Position numbers and translations under genes: made by a program | Part shown: positions 1 to 6,676 of the stretch, in pieces | Numbering within the stretch: the stretch's first letter is position 1 | How the letters are laid out: every line of letters begins with the position of its first letter | Assembly: GCA_964639955.1 (NCBI GenBank) | Contig: CAZXGJ010000082.1 | Span: forward strand, 1-10,721 | Length of the DNA stretch: 10,721 nt | Reading direction: 5' to 3' | Source: IGN2 sp964639955 | GTDB lineage: Bacteria > Bacteroidota > Ignavibacteria > Ignavibacteriales > Ignavibacteriaceae | The notes under the pieces: model-generated | Seen by the model: the letters and a program-made list of their open reading frames with translations, nothing else | Database searches by the model: none | Told to the model about the DNA's origin: nothing

Positions 1-623
1 GATAAAATACTTGCGATTGTAACATCTATATTCATAAATGCAATCACAAAGCAGATTGAAATAACCGGGATAAAACAAAGATGAGTGTAAAGTCTTTTGT
101 AATACCGGGTGATGTTGTATTCTTTCTCACTTAAACCGATTTTAGTCTTCATCAATATTGCGTGCTTGTAGAAACGTGAGAGAACAAACAAAATTCCCAG
201 CACACCAATGCCGTAATAAACCATCAGCCACGGTACCTGAATTCCTTCGATCATTGTGTTAAAAACATTTTCCGTATTGAAGAAAACATAACTGAAGAAT
301 CTTATCAGGAAAAGTGAAAGAAACTTTAACGGAAAAATAAAAATCAGAACTATAAAGAGAAGAGCTGTGTTCCAGATAAGAATTGTTCTGTCATCCAGTC
401 CGTATCTCCTGAAGAATAATCGGTGCTGCTGCCAGATCAGGAACAAAGGGATTATTGTAATTGCGAAAGCAACTAATTCATCTGTCAGCTCTAAAATTCT
501 TGAAAAAGTTTTCGGGACTTCAAGAGAAATCATCAATAGCGTAATTGAAAAAGCAAAAACTGCGTCGCTGAAATTCTCCAGACGTGAAGGACTATCACTT
601 CTGATTTTAAATTGATTAGCCAT
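1..623 (-). CDS. TMEM175/DUF1211-family potassium channel-like membrane protein, C-terminus cut by window edge
   Basis: Reading the minus strand from the ATG at 623 gives 207 residues with no stop before the window edge. The N-terminus has Arg14 followed by Phe18-Ser19-Asp20 in RLENFSDAVFAFSITLL, the R-x3-FSD signature of the first transmembrane helix of TMEM175/DUF1211 proteins. Known prokaryotic members are tetrameric potassium-leak channels with six helices per subunit. Here I can see about five hydrophobic segments: roughly residues 18-36, 48-66, 80-108, 128-150 and 181-200. The sixth helix would lie outside the window. An in-frame TGA lies upstream with no other ATG between, so the start is well fixed, although the ribosome site is weak. 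It is divergent from the receptor gene at 886. The channel function is inferred from the motif. Family membership is fairly sure, ion selectivity is not. Confidence 0.85.
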   Translation of the reverse strand, partial: MANQFKIRSDSPSRLENFSDAVFAFSITLLMISLEVPKTFSRILELTDELVAFAITIIPLFLIWQQHRLFFRRYGLDDRTILIWNTALLFIVLIFIFPLKFLSLFLIRFFSYVFFNTENVFNTMIEGIQVPWLMVYYGIGVLGILFVLSRFYKHAILMKTKIGLSEKEYNITRYYKRLYTHLCFIPVISICFVIAFMNIDVTIASIL

Positions 624-635
624 ACTCTCGATTTT

Positions 636-685
636 TTTCCCGGTAAGATAATGTTTTTTAAAAACTTTTCAGGATTTCCGGGAAA
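636..685. repeat. Inverted repeat in divergent intergenic region
   Basis: TTTCCCGG at 636-643 is matched by its reverse complement CCGGGAAA at 678-685. A smaller AT palindrome, GTTTTTTAAAAAC at 653-665, lies in the spacer between the arms. The element sits directly upstream of the TMEM175-like start, so it could be a transcript hairpin in that leader or an operator site. No function is shown by the sequence. Confidence 0.4.
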
Positions 686-812
686 GATCTGTCGAAGGCT
701 GACAAAGTGTTTGATTCCCCCAATGAGAATTATGCTGATAAATAAATCAGAAAACTGCCCGAATTTAATCCAAAAATCCTTTAACAAACACAATGTTGTT
801 ATTATGCAAATA

Positions 813-844
813 TTGATATTCAGACTATTTTGTCTGATTATAAT
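813..844 (+). promoter_or_regulatory. Possible sigma70-type promoter for the TonB receptor
   Basis: A perfect TATAAT lies at 839-844, about 41 bases before the receptor ATG. The nearest -35-like hexamer is TTGATA at 813-818, but the 20-base spacer is longer than the usual 16-18. The -10 box is the main support. The pair as a promoter is tentative. Confidence 0.3.
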
Positions 845-885
845 TTTATTTAGATTTCGAAAAAACAACAGAAGGATTAGGTTAA

Positions 886-2745
886 ATGAGAATCAAAATC
901 TCAACTCTTTTTATTTATATAATATTAATAATAAATAGCACACAGGCTCAGTGGAACGACAGTTTAAAAATCTACTGGCTCGAGCCGGTCGAAGTCACTT
1001 CACAAAAACTTAGTCTTGGTGATTATCAAACACCGGTTGAAAAAGATAATCTCTCTTCCCTGCTGAACAGAAACGGATTTAACCTTATCCGCAAAGGAGT
1101 TTTCTTTGCACAGGATATTTATGCGGATGGATTTAAGAAAGGCGATGTGTCCGTTGTTGTGGATGGCGAGCGGTATCATTGTGCTTGTCCCAACAGAATG
1201 GATTCACCGCTTTCACGAGTCAACCCGTTGGAATTGGAATCACTTGAGCTGAATAAAACTGCCGGAGATATTCAAAGCGGATTGGGCGGTAAAGTTTCTT
1301 TTCACAGGGCAGTTCCTTTAGAACCAATCTCACTCAAAGCAGGATTATCCGGTTCATCAGCTGCTTCGCAAAGCTTTGATGGTTCGTTTTCTGCTGAAGG
1401 TTTTAATCAAAGAATATCTGTCAGATATTCAACCGGGCTTCCGTATGAAGATGCCGAAGGAAGAACTTTCAAAGATCTCTACGGGTATGAAGATAATTAC
1501 AGTTACAAACTTGCCGAAGCAGTATTCAACGGCTCAGAATCTCTCTGGAAATATGGTGCAGCGTTTACTTATACTGAAAACGTTTCATTCCCTTATCTGA
1601 AAATGGATGAAAGAGATAATAAAGTTATCAGCACACACTTAAGTTATGATGAGCACAAAGTTTATTTCAACTATACCCGTCACGTGATGGATAATGATCT
1701 GCGGAAGTCAACAATGTTTATGGAAAGCATTGGGAAAAATTTAACCGTGGGCGCAGTCGGAAGTTTTTATGATGTTTATTACAGGAATTGGAATCTTGAC
1801 AACGTGATGGTAATGCCGACAATGACTCTTACAAACAATATGATGCCTGACGTAAATAGTTTTTATGGTGCAGTGAACAAATCGTTGAACTTTGACAAAT
1901 TCACTCTTTCCGGAAAAGCCGGAGTTTCGTATCAAACTATTGGCGAAAAAGAGCGAATAGATTTTTATAAATCTTTATATCCGGACGCAGAAGGAAACAG
2001 ATGGTTTCCTGTTTTTGGTTTGAGTGCCAACTACTCAACCTCCTTAAATGAGGATTGGGGAACCGGTGCAATTATCGAAGCAGCATCTGAAGCGCCGGAA
2101 ACTGAATATTTGTTTATTGCTATCCAGAGACCGATGACAAATCCAAACTGGTCCGGCAATCCGACTCTCAATCAGCCGGTAAGAGGAACTGTGCGTGGTT
2201 CAATTAATTATCAGCGTATACGGCTTGAATTATTTGCTACTCAAGCGTGGAATTATGTGAACCTTACAAATAAATCTGTCGGTATGAAACCGTACACAAC
2301 TTATGAAAATGTAAACGCATATTTCATAGGACTCAACTTTGGTTTTGAATGGAAATTTATTCAGATGAATGCATCTTACACATATGCACAAAACACAACA
2401 AATGACTCACCGCTTTCTGAAATTCAGCCGCTGAGTATTTCAACCAGTCTTACTTCGCCGTCGTTTTACAACACATTCGTTTATTTGAAGCACACTTACA
2501 ACGATGCACAGCTCAGAGTCGATGAAGCATTAAATGAATCAACAACGCCCGCCTGGAACAGGATTGATATTGGTGCTGCGTATAATGCAAGTATGTTTCT
2601 AATTTCTCTCGAAGTTGAAAATATTACCAATGCACTTTATTACCAGCATCTCTCATATTTAAGAGATCCGTTTGCATCCGGCAGCAGAGTGTTTGAACCG
2701 GGAACGACTGTAAGACTTAACTTCAGGTTGAACCAGGTATTGTGA
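886..2745 (+). CDS. TonB-dependent outer-membrane receptor with OprC/NosA-like copper-binding residues
   Basis: This is a 619-residue outer-membrane receptor. Residues 1-21 form a signal peptide, with probable cleavage after NSTQA. A TonB-box-like stretch (EPVEVTSQK, about 33-41) comes next, then a compact plug (about 50-140, with DVSVVVDGERYH and GDIQSGLGGKVSF) and a beta-barrel rich in alternating aromatic strands to the C-terminus. The plug contains CACPNRMD, giving Cys101-x3-Met105. The first part of the barrel has RHVMDN, giving His266-x-Met268. In P. aeruginosa OprC a CxxxM plug pair and an HxM barrel pair coordinate the copper ion, so copper uptake is the best inference. Cys99 is a possible extra ligand. 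At 619 residues it is shorter than OprC (about 720). The ribosome site AAGGA at 872-876 is 9 bases before the ATG. No copper enzyme or chaperone gene is adjacent. It is surely a TonB receptor; the copper substrate is likely but untested. Confidence 0.88.
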   Translation: MRIKISTLFIYIILIINSTQAQWNDSLKIYWLEPVEVTSQKLSLGDYQTPVEKDNLSSLLNRNGFNLIRKGVFFAQDIYADGFKKGDVSVVVDGERYHCACPNRMDSPLSRVNPLELESLELNKTAGDIQSGLGGKVSFHRAVPLEPISLKAGLSGSSAASQSFDGSFSAEGFNQRISVRYSTGLPYEDAEGRTFKDLYGYEDNYSYKLAEAVFNGSESLWKYGAAFTYTENVSFPYLKMDERDNKVISTHLSYDEHKVYFNYTRHVMDNDLRKSTMFMESIGKNLTVGAVGSFYDVYYRNWNLDNVMVMPTMTLTNNMMPDVNSFYGAVNKSLNFDKFTLSGKAGVSYQTIGEKERIDFYKSLYPDAEGNRWFPVFGLSANYSTSLNEDWGTGAIIEAASEAPETEYLFIAIQRPMTNPNWSGNPTLNQPVRGTVRGSINYQRIRLELFATQAWNYVNLTNKSVGMKPYTTYENVNAYFIGLNFGFEWKFIQMNASYTYAQNTTNDSPLSEIQPLSISTSLTSPSFYNTFVYLKHTYNDAQLRVDEALNESTTPAWNRIDIGAAYNASMFLISLEVENITNALYYQHLSYLRDPFASGSRVFEPGTTVRLNFRLNQVL

Positions 2746-2771
2746 GATTGTAATTTACTTATTCAGAGTAG

Positions 2772-2901
2772 TGTCATTCCCGTAAGTCCCGACAATGTCG
2801 GGACGCATCGGGAATCTGATCTTCAGATTCTCGTAGAGTCCGTTAGACTCTACGGAGTCTAACGACCGGACTCGTCCTTTCAGGACTTCGCCGAAATGAC
2901 A
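2772..2901. repeat. 130-base nested-palindrome element bounded by TGTCATT/AATGACA (REP/MITE-like)
   Basis: The ends are inverted: TGTCATT at 2772-2778 and AATGACA at 2895-2901. Inside are four perfect hairpins in a row: GTCCCGACA/TGTCGGGAC (2786-2804, one-base loop), GAATCTGA/TCAGATTC (2812-2830, three-base loop), CGTAGAGTC/GACTCTACG (2832-2854, five-base loop) and GTCCT/AGGAC (2876-2888). The third hairpin competes with CGTTAGACTC/GAGTCTAACG (2841-2864) and with an outer GAGTCCG/CGGACTC (2836-2873). The outer ATTCCCG...CGGGAAT arms resemble the intergenic repeat families of many bacteria. No coding frame is present. Its mobile or repetitive nature is inferred from form, as only one copy of this arrangement is visible here. 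Confidence 0.65.
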
Positions 2902-2914
2902 GGCAGTATCAACT

Positions 2915-2998
2915 TTATTTGTTCAGAAACTTCCTTATAACAACAAATAATTTGGTTGGCTCTTCCACCTGCAGCTTGTGCTTGACTTTTCCGAACAT
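2915..2998 (-). CDS. Possible 27-residue basic small protein or gene remnant
   Basis: The minus strand has an ATG at 2998 with GGAG six bases upstream, and a TAA at 2915-2917. The product begins MFGKVKHKLQVEEP and has about seven Lys/Arg residues, with the hydrophobic run LFVVI near the end. It lies between two palindromic elements. The start resembles small Bacteroidota proteins that begin with a KxKxK stretch, so it could be the surviving 5' end of a decayed gene. Such a short frame could also be chance, and I recognise no family. Confidence 0.2.
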   Translation of the reverse strand: MFGKVKHKLQVEEPTKLFVVIRKFLNK

Positions 2999-3012
2999 AA
3001 CAAACTCCACTC

Positions 3013-3034
3013 AATCCTGCGTCCTCGCAGGATT
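3013..3034. repeat. Perfect 9-bp-stem hairpin
   Basis: AATCCTGCG at 3013-3021 pairs with CGCAGGATT at 3026-3034 around the loop TCCT. No T-run follows in either direction, so it is not a standard intrinsic terminator. It is probably another part of the intergenic palindrome cluster. Confidence 0.5.
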
Positions 3035-3067
3035 ACTTAAAATCACGCTTCTCCTGTTGTAGTAATT

Positions 3068-3089
3068 TCTCCAGGGGGGACGCTGGAGA
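3068..3089. repeat. Inverted repeat TCTCCAG/CTGGAGA
   Basis: TCTCCAG at 3068-3074 and CTGGAGA at 3083-3089 enclose an eight-base G-rich loop. It lies in the same gene-free interval as the other palindromes. No T-tract follows. Confidence 0.4.
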
Positions 3090-3327
3090 CAGCGGTCAAA
3101 TAACAAGATTCCGAAACAAGTTCGGGATTAGATGGCACAAATTCATTAGTTTGAGTTCTGGCATAATAAACGTAACTTAACATAGTTGATTTCTAAAATA
3201 TGCCTTCAATTAAACAATTCTGATAGCGTTTTTTTACAAATCTTAATTTATTAACCCGCTGTAAAAACATTTCTGTTCTGATTAGACCGTGAAATAGTTT
3301 TCTTACGGCAACTAAACAGAAAGTAAT

Positions 3328-4556
3328 ATGTCATTCGAAAATTTGAATCTCATAAAACCGTTACAAACGGCTTTATCACACGAAGGTTATACAATACCTA
3401 CACCAATCCAGCGACAGGCAATTCCTGTCATTCTTGAAAGAAAGGATCTTATCGGCTGCGCACAAACCGGCACAGGTAAAACTGCAGCGTTCGCTGTTCC
3501 GATATTGCAAATTCTTCACGAAGAAAAAGAACCCCATAAATCAAAAAGAATAATTAAGTCTTTAATACTTGCTCCAACCAGAGAGCTCGCACTGCAGGTA
3601 AGCGAAAGCTTTAACACCTACGGAAAACACACAGGCTTGAAGAATGCTGTTGTGTTCGGCGGAGTCTCTCAACGAGCACAAACAATGAAGCTGAGAGAAG
3701 GAGTGGATATTCTTATCGCTACTCCGGGAAGACTGCTCGACCTTATGAACCAGAGATACATAAGTCTTAATACCATAAAAATATTTGTACTCGACGAAGC
3801 AGACCGTATGCTTGATATGGGCTTTATAAACGATGTTAAAAAGATAATTGAAAAGCTGCCTTCACACAGACAGACGTTACTGTTCTCGGCAACTATGCCT
3901 AAGGAAATTATAAAACTGGCAAATACAATTTTAACCAATCCCGTAAAGATTGAAGTTTCGCCCGAACAAAAAACAGTTGAAGCTGTTAAGCAGGCAGTTT
4001 ACTTCGTTACCAAATCGGATAAAAAGAAACTGCTTCTCCACATTCTGAAAAATGAAAACATTGAATCTGCGCTTGTGTTTACGAGAACAAAGCGTGCTGC
4101 AGATGTAATAACAAAAGTTTTAAACGATGCTAAAATCCATGCGGATTCTATTCACGGAAATAAATCACAGCAGGCAAGACAGCGTGCGTTAAATAATTTT
4201 AAATTGAACAAAACCAAAGTGCTTGTTGCAACTGACATTGCCGCCAGAGGAATTGATATAGATAGATTGTCTCACGTATTTAATTATGATATTCCGGAAT
4301 TCGCTGAAGCTTACATTCACAGGATTGGTCGCACGGCAAGAGCTGGTCTGGGAGGGACAGCTCTTTCTTTCTGCGATCCCGAGGAAATCAGTTATCTGAG
4401 TTCAATAAACCGGCTTATAAAAGTTCCTATCTCAGTTATTACTGATCATCCATACAAAATGCTTGACATTAAGGAAGGCGAGAATCCGGCTGTTGAAAAT
4501 AAATTTATAAAAAGAAAAAGTTCTTTCGGATTTGGAAAGAGTGGTAGAAACCGTTC
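3328..4556 (+). CDS. rhlE: RhlE-type DEAD-box ATP-dependent RNA helicase, 3' end lost in assembly gap
   Basis: This cytosolic RNA helicase unwinds RNA duplexes using ATP. All core motifs are present in order: Q motif (about 3-33, GYTIPTPIQRQAIP), motif I AQTGTGKT (45-52), Ia PTRELALQ (83-90), Ib TPGRLLD (132-138), II DEAD (156-159), III SAT (187-189), IV LVFTRTKRAAD (249-259), V ATDIAARGIDID (301-312) and VI HRIGRTARAG (331-340). The MSFENL start and GCAQTGTGKTAAF context match the RhlE branch. After about residue 395 a Lys/Arg/Gly/Ser-rich tail begins, the usual RNA-binding extension, and the sequence enters Ns after residue 409. The true stop is unknown. Translating through the Ns gives a false fusion with the antisense of the next gene. 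The ribosome site is weak (AGAAAG). The two RRM genes nearby suggest a shared role in RNA remodelling. Confidence 0.95.
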
Positions 4557-4656
4557 NNNNNNNNNNNNNNNNNNNNNNNNNNNNNNNNNNNNNNNNNNNN
4601 NNNNNNNNNNNNNNNNNNNNNNNNNNNNNNNNNNNNNNNNNNNNNNNNNNNNNNNN
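4557..4656. other. Assembly gap (100 Ns)
   Basis: Exactly 100 Ns, the conventional filler for a gap of unknown length. It removes the end of the helicase and the end of the convergent small basic gene. Both flanks are low-complexity Lys/Arg coding sequence, which may explain the failed join. The real distance, and any gene between, cannot be known from this sequence. Confidence 0.98.
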
Positions 4657-4757
4657 TTTCTTTCCTGCTCTTTAGCACGCTTGGCGGCTTTCTTTTCTGC
4701 TTTTGTTTTTTGTGGTTTCTTCTTTGTGTCTTTTTTTTGAATAAGTTCTTTACTCAT
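4657..4757 (-). CDS. Lys/Ala-rich small basic protein, C-terminus lost in assembly gap
   Basis: The minus strand starts at the ATG at 4757 and stays open for 33 residues to the gap. The visible product is extremely basic, about two-fifths Lys or Arg, with stretches such as KKDTKKKPQK and EKKAAKRAKEQER that would form a charged helix or disordered tail. A strong Shine-Dalgarno AAGGAG lies a few bases upstream, within the 18-base spacer after the radical SAM stop, so it is probably the last gene of that series. Small Lys-rich proteins of this look occur in Bacteroidota without assigned function. Nucleic-acid binding is plausible from charge alone. It could also be the N-terminus of a larger protein continuing through the gap. 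Confidence 0.65.
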
Positions 4758-4775
4758 TTATAGTACTCCTTAAGT

Positions 4776-6257
4776 TTAAATGTAATTGTTAGAAATTCTT
4801 CTGAAATGAAAGCCATAAATTGTAAAAAGTATTGCCAGAGAAAATAGCTGCGGCTTTATGAAGAGAGACCAGAAAAACAACTTCCAGTAATAAATTCTTT
4901 CTTCACCAATAACGCCCAGCTTAACAATCGACCGGAAAAGAGCAAAAATATAATTCGGATTAAGATGAAATACTTTCTTCTTCTTAGGATCAAACTCTTT
5001 CATAAACTTCATAACGCGTTCGTAATAATATTTGGGCGAATAAATTTTATTGAGTATTTTTTTATAGCCTTCCAATAATACTGCGGTATCCATTTTTGGT
5101 ATAAAGTTAATTGAAAAGTCGGTGTTATTGCCGGTAAAATCTTTCAGCATCCTCCCTTCACTCTCAAGCTTTTTCTGCAGCTTTGTACCTTTCGGTGCAT
5201 TCAGCAAACCAACCATTGCGGTAACTATTCCGCTTTCCTGTATAAAGCTTGTGATCTTTTCAAAAATTGAAGGCGGATCATTATCGAAACCAACTATAAA
5301 ACCTCCCTGCACTTCAAGACCTGCCTGCTGAATTTTCTTTATGCTTGAAATCATATTACGGTTTCTGTTCTGGTTTTTATTACACTCGGCAAGGCTGTCT
5401 TCATTTGGCGATTCTATCCCGATAAACACTGCTTCGAAACCGGCTTTAATCATTAAATACATTAACTGCTCATCATCGGCAAGATTTATCGATGCTTCGG
5501 TGTTCAGGTAAAACGGATGCTTTCTTTTCTCCATCCATTCTGCAATTGCCGGAAGTATTTCTCTTTTTAGTTTTGCCTTATTGCCTATGAAGTTATCATC
5601 AACAAAAAAAACAGGTCCACGCCAGCCGGTAAAATATAATGCATCCAGCTCGGCAATCACCTGTTCTTTTGTCTTTGTGCGCGGTTTCCTTCCGTAAAGA
5701 ACAGTTATATCGCAAAAGTCGCAGTCAAAGGGGCACCCACGCGAATACTGAAGATTCATCGAGGTATAATCTTTTAGCGGAACAACCTCCCAAAGAGGCA
5801 GTGGAGTAATCGTAATATCTGCCCATTCATCCGAAGTGTACTTGTGTCCGGCTTTTCCTTCTGCAAGATCTGTTAAGAAAAGGGGCAAAGTAATTTCGGC
5901 TTCATTCAGAACAAGATGATCGACGTCTTCATAATTTTCTGAGCTGCTTGTAAACAAGGGACCCCCCGCTACAATTTTTGCATTCAGTTTTTTACATCTT
6001 CGGATAATATCCGCTGCAGATTCACTCTGAACAGACATGGCGCTGATAAACACATAGTCCGCCCAGAGGATATCTTTATCTTCCAGACCGATTACATTCA
6101 TATCAATTAGTTTTTTATTCCAATAATCCGGCAGCAGTGAAGCGACTGTAAGCAATCCCAGCGGGGGGAAGCTGGCCTTCTTCGATACAAACTTAAGTGC
6201 ATGCTTAAAGCTCCAGAAAGTATCGGGATACATAGGGTAAACAAGCAGAATGTTCAT
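4776..6257 (-). CDS. B12-binding-domain radical SAM protein with DUF4070 C-terminus
   Basis: This 493-residue enzyme has three parts. Residues 1-130 are a cobalamin-binding-like Rossmann domain (MNILLVYPMYP, PPLGLLTVASLLP, IVAGGPLFT). A radical SAM barrel follows, with the 4Fe-4S cysteines Cys175, Cys179 and Cys182 in YSRGCPFDCDFCDI. The C-terminus is of DUF4070 type and ends in a hydrophobic stretch (about 463-480) with GFHFRR, possibly membrane-associated. Such proteins use S-adenosylmethionine and often cobalamin for difficult methylations or rearrangements. The hopanoid C-2 methylase HpnP is a relative, but most DUF4070 members have no known substrate. The start is supported by the domain beginning at residue 1, since no strong ribosome site is present. 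It lies 47 bases after the 6305-6676 gene and 18 bases before the small basic gene, so one transcript is likely. No hopanoid gene is in view. Confidence 0.92.
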   Translation of the reverse strand: MNILLVYPMYPDTFWSFKHALKFVSKKASFPPLGLLTVASLLPDYWNKKLIDMNVIGLEDKDILWADYVFISAMSVQSESAADIIRRCKKLNAKIVAGGPLFTSSSENYEDVDHLVLNEAEITLPLFLTDLAEGKAGHKYTSDEWADITITPLPLWEVVPLKDYTSMNLQYSRGCPFDCDFCDITVLYGRKPRTKTKEQVIAELDALYFTGWRGPVFFVDDNFIGNKAKLKREILPAIAEWMEKRKHPFYLNTEASINLADDEQLMYLMIKAGFEAVFIGIESPNEDSLAECNKNQNRNRNMISSIKKIQQAGLEVQGGFIVGFDNDPPSIFEKITSFIQESGIVTAMVGLLNAPKGTKLQKKLESEGRMLKDFTGNNTDFSINFIPKMDTAVLLEGYKKILNKIYSPKYYYERVMKFMKEFDPKKKKVFHLNPNYIFALFRSIVKLGVIGEERIYYWKLFFWSLFIKPQLFSLAILFTIYGFHFRRISNNYI

Positions 6258-6304
6258 AAAAACAACTTTAAAATATTAATAAAATTTTTCTCCAACAGCA
6301 TTTT

Positions 6305-6676
6305 CTATTGCCTGATATAAAATTCTCCGCGTGTGTATGCACGGTGAATAATAGATTTTTTTCTTCCGGTTTTGTTATAATGATTAGCAGCCATTAAGGA
6401 TGCAATCATCGCTCCGATATATTGCTTCACTCTGCCGGTAAACTGAAAACCCTTTTTCTTTCTTGCTTCATTATAACATAATTCAGCAACACTAGTAACT
6501 GCCGGCATTCCGTATTCTGTTAATACCATCGCCTGAATAAAAGTTTCCGGTTTCATAACAATATCGAAAAGAAACTTCCCCTCTCCGCTTGCAAGACCAG
6601 CAAACTGCGGATAAGTTTCGGCAAAATCTTTGGATTCGGGAATGTGTATTACCCTTGAGTACGTTTTAGTTTTCAT
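6305..6676 (-). CDS. Uncharacterised 123-residue protein, first gene of the radical SAM series
   Basis: I do not recognise this family. The product is soluble-looking, with no signal peptide or clear membrane segment. It seems mainly helical after residue 40: ETFIQAMVLTEYG, AVTSVAELCYNEARKKKG, then VKQYIGAMIASLMAANHY. The ends of the helices and the C-terminal tail (RKKSIIHRAYTRGEFYIRQ) are basic, so nucleic-acid or membrane-surface contact is possible. There is one Cys, in ELCYNEA, and no metal-binding cluster. AGGTG stands 5 bases before the ATG and supports this start. The 47-base spacing to the radical SAM gene on the same strand suggests co-transcription and perhaps a role as regulator or partner. 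That link rests on context only. Confidence 0.75.
   Translation of the reverse strand: MKTKTYSRVIHIPESKDFAETYPQFAGLASGEGKFLFDIVMKPETFIQAMVLTEYGMPAVTSVAELCYNEARKKKGFQFTGRVKQYIGAMIASLMAANHYNKTGRKKSIIHRAYTRGEFYIRQ

Larger units (their letters stand above)
2746..3327. other. 582-base intergenic stretch with palindromes and no convincing gene
   Basis: No long open frame fits this interval. It contains the 130-base palindrome mosaic (2772-2901), a 27-codon minus-strand reading frame (2915-2998) and three further hairpin-forming repeats (3013-3034, 3068-3089, 3111-3125). The last 150 bases are AT-rich and presumably carry the helicase promoter and leader. I could not assign a clear -35/-10 pair there. 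No T-tract terminator is evident after the receptor gene. Confidence 0.6.

Noticed and set aside
367..938. Three overlapping frames (367-615 plus, 533-868 minus, 612-938 plus) as genes
   Set aside because: They overlap the TMEM175-like gene or the receptor start in other frames, have odd composition, and lack ribosome sites. They are shadows.
1376..1935. Short frames inside the receptor gene on both strands
   Set aside because: Fully contained in a strongly supported coding region; no domain or start signal.
2772..3125. CRISPR array
   Set aside because: The palindromes differ from one another in sequence and length, and there are no equal repeats with regular spacers.
4657..4740. Plus-strand continuation of the helicase after the gap
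   Set aside because: The Phe/Cys/Ala-rich residues are exactly the antisense of the Lys-rich minus-strand gene, which has a strong ribosome site.
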